The notes: generated by a model not told the origin, from the letters alone. Shown: positions 42,201 to 51,051, counted from the stretch's first letter. The stretch: DNA of 64,000 nucleotides from Anaerolineae bacterium (GCA_016783145.1 JADHXD010000003.1:1-64000), one strand, 5' to 3'. Numbers and translations are program-made.

Positions 42201-42853
42201 TGGTCGTTGCTGGCATCGTGGAGTGGGTTCGCCCTCACGTCACCAAAAAGGGAGACCCGATGGCTTTCGTACACCTCGAAGACATCCAGGGCAGTATCGA
42301 GGTCGTCGTGTTTCCACGCATCTATGCAGCCACGCGCGATCTGTGGCAGCCGGACAAGATCCTCATCGTCCGAGGCAGAGTGGATGGAGCAAGTCGAGAA
42401 CCCAAGATCCTCTGCGAGTCGGCCCAAGACTATGTGATGATCGCCCGGCCGGTCGAGCAGGAGCATTCTTCTCCGGCTGCAGGACCCCACGCGCAGGCTG
42501 TGCAGGAAGGCGCGCTGCCGTACTCCTCAAGCGCCGATGAGGTGCCCGGACATGTGCCAGTCGAAGCAAACGGAGCCAATGGCTCCAGAGGCAATGGATC
42601 CGACCAGCCCGCCCAACGACATCTCTACATCAGCATCCAGCGAACGGGCAATCAGGAACAAGACAAGCGACAAGTGGGCGAGGTATACAGTCTGCTGGAG
42701 CGCTATCCCGGCGATGACCGGTTTACCTTCTTTGTGCTCAACGGCAATCAGCAGGTCCAGATCGATTTTCCAAACGCGACGACCAGCTATACCTATGAAC
42801 TGGTCCAGTCCCTCAGGGCGATGCTCGGCCGGGACGCGCTGCAACTGAGCTGA
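39209..42853 (+). CDS. dnaE: DNA polymerase III alpha subunit
   Basis: The main replicative polymerase. ATG 39209 (MSNFVHLHIHSEFSLLDGL) follows GGGGAG and the promoter; 1214 residues. The PHP domain comes first (HIHSEFSLLDG, ALTDHGVMYG), then the polymerase core with RGSGTGSVVAYSLGI and the catalytic PDVDLDYPDDRR, then YQEQIIRIMRDLAGYSGG and the fingers and thumb. The tandem HhH region (FGLGGIKNVSATAVEEI) and a C-terminal OB fold (VVVAGIVEWVRPHVTKKG) follow. A Ser/Ala/Gly-rich linker precedes a final ~80-residue domain (RHLYISIQRTG). No intein or frameshift is seen. It converges on the permease gene 21 nt away. Confidence 0.96.
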   Translation: MSNFVHLHIHSEFSLLDGLSRVSDLAKRAKELKMPAIALTDHGVMYGIIDFVRACRDEGVKPIAGIEIYIAPRRMTDRDPQKDRNPYHLVLLAENQTGYQNLLQIATAAQLEGFYYKPRVDKPFLAKHAEGIIALSSCNSGEIPRHILDGNLKRAKRAAQWYRETFGPDSFFIEIQNHEGIPETAELNRGLVALARELDIGLVATNDAHYVRAEDADAQDILLCIQTGKVRADPERMRMTDSGYYVKTAEEMAALFPEWPDALENTVRIAARCEVKVESDEYHLPVFPVPDGHTPETYLRELTEEGFRRRYPEADEELRRRLDYELAVIHDMGFDTYFLILWDLCEYAIEHDIWWNVRGSGTGSVVAYSLGITRLDPLSQDLIFERFLNPERVTMPDVDLDYPDDRRQELIDYTRAKYGVDKVANIITFGTLGARAAVRDVGRTLDIPLNEVDQVAKLVPSGPKVHLKDAFDGSEFRTLYDSQAYIREWIDMASKVEGIARHASVHAAGIVITDKPMVEYIPLARAPKGDSDMAVTQFPMTVVESIGLLKLDFLGLATLTQMRKAAELIEARHGVQYTLDDIPTDDPCIFDLLTNGEVVGVFQVESGGMKKTLAQMRPTSLEDIIAVVSLYRPGPMQFIDTYCRRKHGEEEIEYIHPALEPILNETYGVIVYQEQIIRIMRDLAGYSGGQADVIRRAISKKYDKLIAEHRIKFREGCETNHIPGNKADEIYASIEYFANYGFNKAHAADYAVITCQTAYLKAKYPVEYMTALLTVEKDNTDKVSVFLSECRRLGIAILPPDVNASDVDFTIEEAPPDQQARHHVESVCAVGSGAIRFGLGGIKNVSATAVEEIIRARDQGGRFVSLDDFCERVDLRRINRRMLECMIKVGALDQFGARVQLLAALDQMLSISAQVHQAQEVGQLMMFDMLRDEDRNGQGSIVLPEEAPISRKEMLNWEKELVGFYVSEHPLNQVAVDLQNTVSCFCGEITEEMNGQTVVVAGIVEWVRPHVTKKGDPMAFVHLEDIQGSIEVVVFPRIYAATRDLWQPDKILIVRGRVDGASREPKILCESAQDYVMIARPVEQEHSSPAAGPHAQAVQEGALPYSSSADEVPGHVPVEANGANGSRGNGSDQPAQRHLYISIQRTGNQEQDKRQVGEVYSLLERYPGDDRFTFFVLNGNQQVQIDFPNATTSYTYELVQSLRAMLGRDALQLS

Positions 42854-42874
42854 ACCGTTTGAGAACAGGTGCGT

Positions 42875-45685
42875 TTATTCCCGGTCTCCCATACGCAGGG
42901 CCTGAAAGACACCACCCCGCAGGGCCGCAACGATAACCACTAGTTGAGCGACGACCAAGGTAATGGTAAAGGCTCCCGAGATCTGGCCGATCTCTGTCCA
43001 GGCGATCATCGGCAGCAGGGTCGGCGGGTTGAGGATGTTCTTATCCGCGGCCTGGAAGAAGGGAATGAACAGCTCGGATGCCCAGACGCCGATCACCGCG
43101 CCTCCGGCTACGCTGTAGACCATCAGTACCAGATACTCGATGGCAACCTGGCTGATGACCTGCAGGAGCGAGAGCCCCACCGCGCGCAAGATGGTGAAGC
43201 GAAAGAGTCGTTCTTGCAGTGAAGCATAGTTGTACACCAGCAGCCCAACCCCCGACAGAACCGCTGCAGCCAGGAAACCGATGGACAGTGTGCCAAAGAT
43301 GCCGACGCGCTCGACTCTGGATTGTTCCTCCGCGATCAGGTCCCGCGTGTCCACCCAGCGACTGATAAAGACGCCCATCCCTTCTACGCTCTCGATCATG
43401 ACCTCCTGGTCCACCTCCGGTCTGATCTTGAGCCAGATGTTGTGAAGCAGCGTGGCCCCGATCTGCTCAAACAAAAAGTCCAGGTTACCGATGATCGCCG
43501 TCCGCCCTTCTGCCTCCTCATAGACCATGGGAAAGTACTCGTACGTACCGGCGATCGTGAAATCGGTCTCCAGAGGCACATCGGCTACGTTCACGCGGAC
43601 ATGAACCTTGTCTCCGACCTCAAATTCACCGCGCTCCAGAACTCGTCTGGAGAGAAGCACAGCATCCTCCCGCTGCGCAAGCTGGTTCATCATCTCGCCC
43701 AGAGAAACGGGTCCAAAGTCGTTGCGGAAGAACATCAGCCTGGGTGCGTCGAGGCGATCCAGGCCAATGAAGGTGCCTCGCAGCGTCCGCCGATCTCCCA
43801 TCGAGATCGTGGCCGGGTACATCCCCACCCGGCTTGCATCCGTCACACCCGGCACGTCCAGATAGCTGTCAACCGGCAGGACCCAGGCACCCTCCGTCGG
43901 GGATACCGTCTCATCATCCGGATTGATCGTTTGCCTGATCAAGACATCAGAGCCAACAGCATAGAAGACCTGATCGATCAGCCAACGGTCCAGGCTGAAA
44001 GCCATCGAGGCCATAAACGCCCCCAGGCTCAAGGAGGTGATGACGAGCAAGAGCGCGCTGGTATACTGGTTGCTCTGGCGCGAGAGCTGGCGGAAGGCAA
44101 GGTAGGACGTGGCCTGCCGCCCCAGGGAACTGAGCAGATCACCGATGCGCATCAAGATCGGGAACAAGCGCACCAGCAACAGGGAGAAAGCCAGTGTGAA
44201 CAGGGCAGGAACCAGGAACATCAGTGGATCCTGGCTGCTTGAGGCGCCTTCTTCCACCACCGCCTCAGGAACGAGCGTGCCCTTGTCTGCAAGCTGGCGA
44301 TACGCATACGCCACAGGGACCAAAAGCAAGAAATCCAGGTAGAAGCGCTGCCAGAACGGCTTTTCGGGTGCGCGCGCCCGTCTTCGCTCGTGTGTGACCA
44401 CGCTGGTTCGCGCGGCGCGCAGTGTGGGCAAGAGCCGGGCCAGGAACGTGGCTCCTACGGCGGCGATGACCATGGGGACATTGAACGATGTCGGCGAGAC
44501 CGGAAGCGGTTCTCGCCACACAAAGGACATAAAGCTCTGAGTGAACCCCATCAATTGAGCCAGTTGGATGCCGGACAGGATGCCCAAGGGACAGCCAATC
44601 CCGACCAGGATCACGGCCTCGATCAGTCCCACAGCCAACAACTGCCCGCTGCGCATCCCGCGGCTGACCATCACCGCCGTTTCCCTCTGCTGCCAGCGGA
44701 TTGTGATCGTCGAGATCAGGGTCAAAAAGTACAGCAAGAAGGCGATCAGAGGTACACTGAAGACGAACAGAAGCACGGTCAGGTTCCCCTGGCGGGTGAT
44801 CGAAGTATCCAGCGCTTCCGTGGGTGAGCTGTCAATGCGCGTGTCGGGCAGGTACTCGGAGATGATCTTGACCCCCATCTTGAGCCCGTCGGCATAGTCC
44901 TGCATCCGCTCTGGGAGGAGCCTGCTATCATCCAGGACCAGATACCAGGACACAAAGCCTAGCTGTGCATCGAGCGCTGGCTCGACAAGAGTCTGGTAAT
45001 CCCCTTCTTTCGCCAGAAGCACCCGGCGCAGGCTCATATCGGGATTCTGAAACCAGTACACATCCGTTGGATCACTCGCTTGCCAGGTGCCCGCGATGCG
45101 AATGGGCACTGAAACCCCACGGCGCAGATCGCGCACCTCGAGCTTTTCACCTGTGTGGATGCCCATATCATCGGCCACCGTTTTGTGCATCCACACATTC
45201 AGCTCGCCCTCCACTGCCGCCGCCGACTCCATAGAGTCGCCTTCGAGGATCGTCATATGCGGCGCGATGCCAGGCAGCACGGTCAGATTGCTCTCAGCCA
45301 GGAAGGTGTTAGGTTCTCCGTAGGGGGTGACCTCGTCTCGCGTGCGGATGATCACCCCTGTCGTCTCAATATGGCGGTTCTGACTGACCAGAGGTAGGCC
45401 CACCTGAGAGGTGAGCGCATCCTCGATGTAGCGGCCCAATTCTTCGGTTTCCGCGATAGAAAGGGTATACCGGGCAGAAGGAAGAACATAGACGCGCATG
45501 GAAAACAGTGGGCGCTTTGTCTTGGCGCTGATCTCTCCCAGCTCCTCGTGCAGCATGACAAAGCTGACCGCTTGTGAAAAGATCGGAATGGCGGTCACTA
45601 ATCCGACGGCCAACACCACGCCTGCTATCGACAGGAGTGTCAGCCACAAGCGGTTCCACAACTGCTTCAACGCAACAAAGAGCAT
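42875..45685 (-). CDS. ABC transporter permease with duplicated FtsX domains
   Basis: 936 residues from ATG 45685, with AGGAG 7 nt upstream. An N-terminal membrane helix (LTLLSIAGVVLAVGLVTAI) leads to a ~270-residue outer domain, a first FtsX block (LLFVFSVPLIAFLLYFLTL onward, about 305-425), then a second helix set, outer domain and C-terminal FtsX block (GTLSIGFLAAAVLSGVGLLVYNYA). This is the two-module permease layout of LolE/MacB-like systems; the fragment at 1-1233 looks like a relative. No ATPase gene is next to it, so the partner lies elsewhere. It has a consensus promoter. Confidence 0.88.
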   Translation of the reverse strand: MLFVALKQLWNRLWLTLLSIAGVVLAVGLVTAIPIFSQAVSFVMLHEELGEISAKTKRPLFSMRVYVLPSARYTLSIAETEELGRYIEDALTSQVGLPLVSQNRHIETTGVIIRTRDEVTPYGEPNTFLAESNLTVLPGIAPHMTILEGDSMESAAAVEGELNVWMHKTVADDMGIHTGEKLEVRDLRRGVSVPIRIAGTWQASDPTDVYWFQNPDMSLRRVLLAKEGDYQTLVEPALDAQLGFVSWYLVLDDSRLLPERMQDYADGLKMGVKIISEYLPDTRIDSSPTEALDTSITRQGNLTVLLFVFSVPLIAFLLYFLTLISTITIRWQQRETAVMVSRGMRSGQLLAVGLIEAVILVGIGCPLGILSGIQLAQLMGFTQSFMSFVWREPLPVSPTSFNVPMVIAAVGATFLARLLPTLRAARTSVVTHERRRARAPEKPFWQRFYLDFLLLVPVAYAYRQLADKGTLVPEAVVEEGASSSQDPLMFLVPALFTLAFSLLLVRLFPILMRIGDLLSSLGRQATSYLAFRQLSRQSNQYTSALLLVITSLSLGAFMASMAFSLDRWLIDQVFYAVGSDVLIRQTINPDDETVSPTEGAWVLPVDSYLDVPGVTDASRVGMYPATISMGDRRTLRGTFIGLDRLDAPRLMFFRNDFGPVSLGEMMNQLAQREDAVLLSRRVLERGEFEVGDKVHVRVNVADVPLETDFTIAGTYEYFPMVYEEAEGRTAIIGNLDFLFEQIGATLLHNIWLKIRPEVDQEVMIESVEGMGVFISRWVDTRDLIAEEQSRVERVGIFGTLSIGFLAAAVLSGVGLLVYNYASLQERLFRFTILRAVGLSLLQVISQVAIEYLVLMVYSVAGGAVIGVWASELFIPFFQAADKNILNPPTLLPMIAWTEIGQISGAFTITLVVAQLVVIVAALRGGVFQALRMGDRE

Positions 45686-45831
45686 ACCCGGCTCCTGACT
45701 GAAATGGAGGTCCGATCCGCGCGCTGCCTGCTAGAACAGAACCCCACGGCGCGGCCGGTGACCAGCACGCACGCGACGCGCGTCCGGCATCTCAGAACGA
45801 CCCAGAGGTCTTGGCGAGTGCACGAAGCTGC

Positions 45832-45860
45832 ATCATACTCCAGTAAGCATCTGTTGTCAA
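45832..45860 (-). promoter_or_regulatory. Promoter for the FtsX-type permease gene
   Basis: TTGACA (45860-45855), 17-bp spacer, TATGAT (45837-45832), about 145 nt upstream of the start codon. Confidence 0.85.
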
Positions 45861-45957
45861 ACTCATGCCCTCCTGGGCACCTTTCCGTCCTCCGCTTGGC
45901 GCCGCCTGTCCCTGGCTGCACATTCCTTTCGCAGGCGAAGGCCTCCTCCGCGGTGGC

Positions 45958-45987
45958 TTGGACAAACAGCAGGGGATGTGATAGAAT
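45958..45987 (+). promoter_or_regulatory. Promoter-like sequence with no sense gene
   Basis: TTGGAC (45958-45963), 18-bp spacer, TAGAAT (45982-45987). It points into the 3' end of the minus-strand MFS gene, so if used it would make an antisense RNA. The rest of the 45686-46030 gap holds no gene. Confidence 0.3.
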
Positions 45988-46030
45988 GGTGCCACGCTTG
46001 GAAACATATCACCAGCGCGAGCGGGGCGTA

Positions 46031-47323
46031 CTAGCCAGCCTCGGACAGCGCTTCCCGTTGACGCGGCTCGGGTAGGCCAAGCAGGAACGGCCAGGAGAGC
46101 AGGAGCCCGGCGATGGTGAGCGCAAAGAGAACGCTGTAGTTGTGGCCTGTCCACTGGAGGATCACACCCCCGAGCACAGAGAACAGCGTGCTCACGCCAT
46201 TGAGGGTGTTGGTAAGCCCCACATAGGTGGGACGGTCGGCCTCCTGCGCCCATTCCAGGACATAGGTCATCCAGCCTGGGAGCATGCTGCTTCTGGCAGC
46301 GCTCAGACTCAGGAACACCAGGCCGTATCCCCAAGCCAATGCACCGTCGCTGGTGAACAGCCGAGGCACGAGCAAGGCGATCGCAGGAGTGGCGAGGTCT
46401 AGGCCAAGGCTGATCCCGATGACTTGCTTGCTGCCGAACTGCTCGTTGATCCAGCCAAAGACCACAGCCGCCAGAATGCTGCCCACAACGCCGATAGAGG
46501 TGTAGCGGCCCGCGACCTGCGCCGGCAGGTTCAGCTCTGCAATGGCAAATGTCATGTAAAAGGGAACCGCCAGCCCGCTGAGCCCACTGAGCTGCCGGGC
46601 GATAATGAAACGGCGAAATACGCGGTCGCGCTTGAGTACATCCCACAACTGCGGGGCAAATTCGCGCCAGCTTGGGACCTGGCGTGCAGGCACGCTCTCT
46701 GCTTCGACCGCCATTGCGATGGCGATGAACGACGCGACCATCATCGCAAACCCCAACAGAAACAGGACCGCATAGTTGTTGGGGAAGGATGGCCCGCCTT
46801 CGCTTAGCGTCCATTCCACGATGCCGCCAGCCAGGAAGCTCAGAGTGCCGGAAAAGACCTGCCCGGTGCCGGTCAACCTTCCTCGACGGCGAGGGGGAAT
46901 CACCTTGCTCAGCAGGTCAAACCAGGGGACGCTGGCTAGTCCATCTCCAACCCAGAAGCCGATCACGGCGAGCGCCGTGATCAACATGATCAGCCAGGTC
47001 GGCTGCGCGTGGGTGCTCCAGATCAGGACCGCCATGACCAGCAGCAACGTCCGTCCCACCGCTGCCGGCCAGAGAATGTAGGGCTTTTTCCGCGGCTTGT
47101 CGGCCAGGTAGCGCGCGGCGATGAGTTGAGGCAGCAGCCAGCCAGCGTTTTGCAGGGATGACACCAGGCCGATAAAGGCCGAGGATGCCCCCAGCACGGT
47201 GAGAAAGCTGGGCAGAACGGTGCTCTGACTGACAAAAGCCATCCCAATGCCAAAGAACCCGAAATCAAAGACCAGCGCCCAAAAGTTGCGCCGGTAATTC
47301 GCGGGCAGTGCGGTTTCTGCCAT
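46031..47323 (-). CDS. Major facilitator superfamily transporter
   Basis: ATG 47323 (MAETALPANYRRNF) follows AAAGGATAT; the longer track start covers the promoter. The 430 residues have about 12 hydrophobic segments in two halves. The loop RYLADKPRKKPYIL after helix 2 is the MFS basic motif, and VIPPRRRGRLTGTGQVFSGT is in the central region. The substrate is unknown; the overall look is of a drug or sugar efflux-type MFS_1 protein. It is divergent from the Mut7-C gene. Confidence 0.85.
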   Translation of the reverse strand: MAETALPANYRRNFWALVFDFGFFGIGMAFVSQSTVLPSFLTVLGASSAFIGLVSSLQNAGWLLPQLIAARYLADKPRKKPYILWPAAVGRTLLLVMAVLIWSTHAQPTWLIMLITALAVIGFWVGDGLASVPWFDLLSKVIPPRRRGRLTGTGQVFSGTLSFLAGGIVEWTLSEGGPSFPNNYAVLFLLGFAMMVASFIAIAMAVEAESVPARQVPSWREFAPQLWDVLKRDRVFRRFIIARQLSGLSGLAVPFYMTFAIAELNLPAQVAGRYTSIGVVGSILAAVVFGWINEQFGSKQVIGISLGLDLATPAIALLVPRLFTSDGALAWGYGLVFLSLSAARSSMLPGWMTYVLEWAQEADRPTYVGLTNTLNGVSTLFSVLGGVILQWTGHNYSVLFALTIAGLLLSWPFLLGLPEPRQREALSEAG

Positions 47324-47387
47324 CGTATATCCTTTGAGTTGTACGATATCGAGGTGCAGGAAAGCGAACCCGATATGCCAAGGGACA

Positions 47388-47416
47388 ATCATAGCAAAGG
47401 TTGTGCTACAAGTCAA
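47388..47416 (-). promoter_or_regulatory. Promoter for the MFS gene
   Basis: TTGACT (47416-47411), 17-bp spacer, TATGAT (47393-47388) on the minus strand, 65 nt upstream of the start codon. Confidence 0.82.
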
Positions 47417-47421
47417 ACGAC

Positions 47422-47450
47422 TTTACTCTCGTGCCAAAGTGTGGTAAGAT
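47422..47450 (+). promoter_or_regulatory. Possible promoter for the Mut7-C gene
   Basis: TTTACT (47422-47427), 17-bp spacer, TAAGAT (47445-47450). It overlaps the ATG at 47449, so if this box is used the real start would be the ATG at 47470. Weak match. Confidence 0.35.
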
Positions 47451-48003
47451 GACTGAAACGTCGCAGGAGATGCCCCGCTTGCTGGCGGATTCGATGCTCG
47501 GCCGCTTGGCCCGGTGGCTTCGCTTCTTGGGATATGATACACTTTATATCTCGATGCTCTCAGACCACCAGATCGCCGCACGAGCGCGCGCCGAAGGTCG
47601 CATCGTTCTCACCCGAGATCAGGAGCTGAGCCGCCGCAGGGGCATCCGCTGCCTGTACGTTCACGCTGATACCCTGGAGGAACAGGTGCGGGAGGTCTTG
47701 GCCGCCATCGGCGACCCACCGCCTGGAGTAGAGTCTCGCTGCTCAGAATGCAACTCGGTCCTGACGTCCGTTGCGCCGGAACAGGCTCGGCCGCATGTCC
47801 CAGCATACGTCCTGGCGGCTCATCGCCAGTTTCATCACTGTCCCGAATGTGACAAGTATTTTTGGGCGGGCAGCCATTGGACGCGGATCCGCTCGACTGT
47901 CGAACGCGTGATGGAACACCGCGATGGCGGCGCTGCGCGCACTGTGCCTATGGACGGCCCGTCAGGTCCGAAGCCGTCGGGAAAAGGGGGGAGCCTTCCA
48001 TAG
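47449..48003 (+). CDS. Mut7-C RNase domain protein
   Basis: About 184 residues. The PIN-like Mut7-C domain is recognised from LLADSMLGRLARWLRFLGYDT, the acidic DHQIAARARAEGRIVLTRDQEL and a C-terminal zinc ribbon (CSECNSVL and HHCPECDKYFWAGSHW). Homologues are thought to be metal-dependent RNases. ATG 47449 is the first start; ATG 47470 (MPRLLADSM) would fit the domain edge and the possible promoter better. The tail after SHWTRI is low-complexity Gly/Pro/Ser. The diguanylate cyclase gene starts 2 nt after the stop. Confidence 0.85.
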   Translation: MTETSQEMPRLLADSMLGRLARWLRFLGYDTLYISMLSDHQIAARARAEGRIVLTRDQELSRRRGIRCLYVHADTLEEQVREVLAAIGDPPPGVESRCSECNSVLTSVAPEQARPHVPAYVLAAHRQFHHCPECDKYFWAGSHWTRIRSTVERVMEHRDGGAARTVPMDGPSGPKPSGKGGSLP

Positions 48004-48005
48004 CA

Positions 48006-49622
48006 GTGAAGCCACCAACCACACCTGCGAATCAGCGTACAGCGGCCCGGGCCTGGAAGCAAGACCCGGCGGACGGACAGAGGCGGGAGCGTCTCGAGCG
48101 AGACGTGATTCTCTTGCGCTGGGTGGTCTTGGCTGTGGCCACACTCTATCTCGTGCTCGGCAGAGCAGCCCGCATCCCGCTGTTGGGATGGATGGCCATC
48201 GCAAGCGGGATCGCAGCCAACGGACTTGCGGCGTTTTGGGTGCGACAGCGGCCCTTCTCGCCCTTTCAGAGCGTGGTCGGGCAGGTCGTGGATACGGTGG
48301 TCCTGGTGCTGTATACAGCCGCGCTGCGGGGTGGGATCGCGCAGCACCTGCCACTATATACCACGATGCCGATCCTGGCCGCCATTCGGTTCGGTGTGTG
48401 GGGCGCTGCGGGCAGTGGGGCAGTGGGGCTGGGTCTGGCCCTGGGTGTCTTGTTGGCCGCGCCGCCCGCAGGCACGCCTGCGCCGGGCGAAAGTATGCCT
48501 GCACTGACAGTCACACTGGTCGCGCTCCTCGCTGACGCGGCCTTGCTCGCTTACTGGGCAACCCTGATCCAGAGCCAATCCCTCGCGCACCAGCGCAGCG
48601 AGGAGCGCCTGACAAAGAGTATCTCTGAGCTCACCGTGCTGAACGAGGTAAGCAGCAGCGTTCACGATCTCCGATCGGAAGATGCGCTCCAGAACATCGT
48701 AGAGATCGTGACCAAGGTGATGGGCTATCAGAGGGCAGCGTTGTTCCTGGCCGATGGTATGGGAGAGATGATCCCGCACCACTACCACAGCTATCGGCCC
48801 CCGGTACAGGGGGCCAGGTCGGCATCCATCCATATGGATCCCGCGCTCTTTGATGAACTCTTGGGAAAGCAATCTCCGATCGTCATCGATGGCTCGCAGG
48901 GGTCATCGGATATGGCGCTCGGCGCCGCGCTGCAGATCGCCGTTCCTCTGCACGGCGACCGGTCGGCCATCGGTGTGCTGATCGCAGACTGCTGCAACCG
49001 GCAATCGGCTTCACGATCCGATATGGTGATGCTGTCCAATCTGGCCCGATCTGCGGTGGTGGCCATCGAGAACGCCAGCCTCCACCGCCAGGTTCGACGA
49101 ATGGCGAACCACGACGGCGTGACCGATCTGTATAATCATCGCTACTTCCAGGAGCGCTTGCGGGAGATGCTGCAATCTGCTGATGGGCAGCGCCCTGTTT
49201 CGCTGATGATGGTCGAGATCGACCAATTCAAGAGATACAACGACACGTTCGGCCACCGCCAGGGGGATATGGCTCTGTTCAGTTTGTCTCGCGCGCTCGA
49301 GCAGAGCACCAAAGCCAGGGATGGCTTGGTCGCCCGATACGGTGGCGACGAGTTCGTCGTCATCCTGCCGCAGGTGGGCCAAACAGAAGCGATCCACGTC
49401 GCACGCGAGGTGCGGGATCAGACGTATCGGCTTGTGGCTGAATCCCTTGCCCAGAAGAACCTGCCCTCTATCACGTTGAGCATTGGGGTGGCTACATACC
49501 CGGAGGACGCGCTGAGTGCTGGCGATCTGATCGAAGCGGCGGATCAGGCGATGTATGTGGTCAAGCACAGCGGCGGGGATCGCGTACACGCGTATTCAAG
49601 GTCTGGAACAACACGAACCTGA
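48006..49622 (+). CDS. Membrane diguanylate cyclase with GAF domain
   Basis: The track start at 47862 overlaps the Mut7-C gene; GTG 48006 is the first reasonable start, though the GGGGGAG site is 13 nt away. The 538 residues have 4-6 membrane helices at the start (for example VVLAVATLYLVLG and AALRGGIAQHLPLYTTMPIL), a coiled segment, a GAF domain (ISELTVLNEVSSSVHDL to about 365) and a GGDEF domain with intact signature RYGGDEFVVIL. It should make cyclic di-GMP from two GTP. No EAL domain is present, and no clear inhibitory RxxD site is seen just before GGDEF. Confidence 0.87.
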   Translation: MKPPTTPANQRTAARAWKQDPADGQRRERLERDVILLRWVVLAVATLYLVLGRAARIPLLGWMAIASGIAANGLAAFWVRQRPFSPFQSVVGQVVDTVVLVLYTAALRGGIAQHLPLYTTMPILAAIRFGVWGAAGSGAVGLGLALGVLLAAPPAGTPAPGESMPALTVTLVALLADAALLAYWATLIQSQSLAHQRSEERLTKSISELTVLNEVSSSVHDLRSEDALQNIVEIVTKVMGYQRAALFLADGMGEMIPHHYHSYRPPVQGARSASIHMDPALFDELLGKQSPIVIDGSQGSSDMALGAALQIAVPLHGDRSAIGVLIADCCNRQSASRSDMVMLSNLARSAVVAIENASLHRQVRRMANHDGVTDLYNHRYFQERLREMLQSADGQRPVSLMMVEIDQFKRYNDTFGHRQGDMALFSLSRALEQSTKARDGLVARYGGDEFVVILPQVGQTEAIHVAREVRDQTYRLVAESLAQKNLPSITLSIGVATYPEDALSAGDLIEAADQAMYVVKHSGGDRVHAYSRSGTTRT

Positions 49623-49632
49623 GGAGGTCAAG

Positions 49633-49977
49633 CTGGGAACACTAGATTTGGCACGGACGATCGTGGACATGCTTGAGGAGCGCCTTGGGGTGGATATCCT
49701 GCTGCTGGATGTCAGCGAGGTGACCATCCTGGCGGACTATTTCATCCTGTGCTCTGCCACCAGCGAGCGACAGCTCAAGGCTCTTGCCGGTGACCTGTCC
49801 AGGCAACTGAAAGCAGAGACGGGCCGTCCGCTGAGCATTGAGGGGGAGCCGCAGTCAGGTTGGATCTTGATCGACTATGGCAGTGTGGTCGTTCATCTCT
49901 TCTTGCCAGAGATGCGCAGGTTCTACGCCCTGGAAGATCTGTGGAAACGGGCACAGACGATCGTCCGCATTCAGTGA
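49633..49977 (+). CDS. rsfS: Ribosomal silencing factor RsfS
   Basis: Binds ribosomal protein L14 and blocks subunit joining when nutrients are short. The fold is recognised from TLDLARTIVDMLEERLGVDILLLDVS, ADYFILCSATSERQLKALA, and the end GWILIDYGSVVVHLFLPEMRRFYALEDLW. Start is unclear: GAGGAGGT (49621-49628) points to a CTG at 49633, 4 nt away; a TTG lies at 49648 and the track uses GTG 49555 inside the previous gene. With CTG it has 114 residues, the usual size. Confidence 0.9.
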   Translation: MGTLDLARTIVDMLEERLGVDILLLDVSEVTILADYFILCSATSERQLKALAGDLSRQLKAETGRPLSIEGEPQSGWILIDYGSVVVHLFLPEMRRFYALEDLWKRAQTIVRIQ

Positions 49978-50038
49978 GCGTCTGCTAGCCCAACAGCACG
50001 GCGATCGTACGAGCACCGGATGGGTAGGAGTGTGAGCA

Positions 50039-50794
50039 TTGAGCAAATGGGTCGTTTTGGGCATCCTCGTCGCGGCATTGGCGGCTTGCACGGCGCAGCC
50101 GGGGCCAGCGCCAACGGTTCGTCTCGAGTCGCCAGAAGATGGTGTGCACGTCGTCTTGGGCGAGCGCGTGTTGGTTCAGTCTGTTGCGCAGGGAGAACAG
50201 GGCGTCGTCAAGACAGAACTGTGGGCGGACGGGAGGCTATACGAAGTTGAGCATTCTGGGGAGCCGGAAGGCCAGCCGCTGTTGGATGCGATCCATATCT
50301 GGGAGGCCTCGTCGATCGGCACGCACACGCTGTACCTCAGGGCGCACAGTTCGGATGGGCAGGTCTCCGAGCCGATCAGCGTGACCGTCTACGTCGTGGA
50401 ACCCGAGCCCACACCGACGAGTGAACCCACCTCTGTGCCCACCGCGATCGTCGACAGCTCGTGCGATCCGTCAGCACGGTTTGTGGAAGACGTCACCGTG
50501 CCAGATGATTCGCTGTTCAACAGCGGGGTCAGATTCACCAAGACGTGGCGCCTCCGGAATGATGGCGAGTGCGCGTGGGAGCCGGGCACAAAGTGGGTGT
50601 TCATCGGCGGAGACCAGTTGGATGCCCAGTCCCCCGCAGACGCAGAACTGGCCGAGCCCGGCCGGATCGTAGATCTGAGCATGGACATGGTTGCCCCCGG
50701 CGCACCCGGGACGTACAAGAGCTACTGGCGTCTCCAACGCCCCAATGGCGACTTTTTCGGGGATCAGGCGTACGTGCGGATCATTGTCCCCTGA
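50039..50794 (+). CDS. Lipoprotein with C-terminal NBR1-Ig-like domain
   Basis: TTG 50039 with AGGAG upstream; 251 residues. The start VVLGILVAALAACTAQ is a lipoprotein signal with Cys as the first mature residue. Residues 25-120 look like an Ig/cadherin-type domain (VRLESPEDGVHVVLGERVLV), then a Pro/Thr/Glu linker, then an NBR1-Ig-like domain with the Trp-rich pattern TKTWRLRNDGECAWEPG and YWRLQRPNGDFFGDQAYVRI. Such domains are found in bacterial surface proteins; the binding partner is unknown. Confidence 0.82.
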   Translation: MSKWVVLGILVAALAACTAQPGPAPTVRLESPEDGVHVVLGERVLVQSVAQGEQGVVKTELWADGRLYEVEHSGEPEGQPLLDAIHIWEASSIGTHTLYLRAHSSDGQVSEPISVTVYVVEPEPTPTSEPTSVPTAIVDSSCDPSARFVEDVTVPDDSLFNSGVRFTKTWRLRNDGECAWEPGTKWVFIGGDQLDAQSPADAELAEPGRIVDLSMDMVAPGAPGTYKSYWRLQRPNGDFFGDQAYVRIIVP

Positions 50795-51051
50795 TCGGCG
50801 CGGAAAAGCACGTCGCCACACAGGGACATCTTTCGCCCCTTCCTGCCCCGGACAGCAAGGTGTGCGGACTCTGCTCCTGGACGCTCTCCTGTCAAGCCCT
50901 CCGATCTGCTATCAGCCGCTCGGGCATCGTGCGCGCAGACAAGCGACATCCCCTCCGCAGTTGCACGCCTGTAATTCAATCGTAATGTTTCCCAAAGCAT
51001 TCTATGGTATGATAGGATCGTATCCCCACAAGTGAAGCGTCCTGGATACGG
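50795..51051. other. Intergenic stretch before the PATAN-GTPase gene run
   Basis: No ORF with a ribosome site is seen. A TATGAT box at 51008-51013 lacks a good -35, and CGTATCC / GGATACG (51019-51025 with 51044-51050) is a short inverted repeat just upstream of the promoter at 51052, possibly an operator. Confidence 0.4.
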
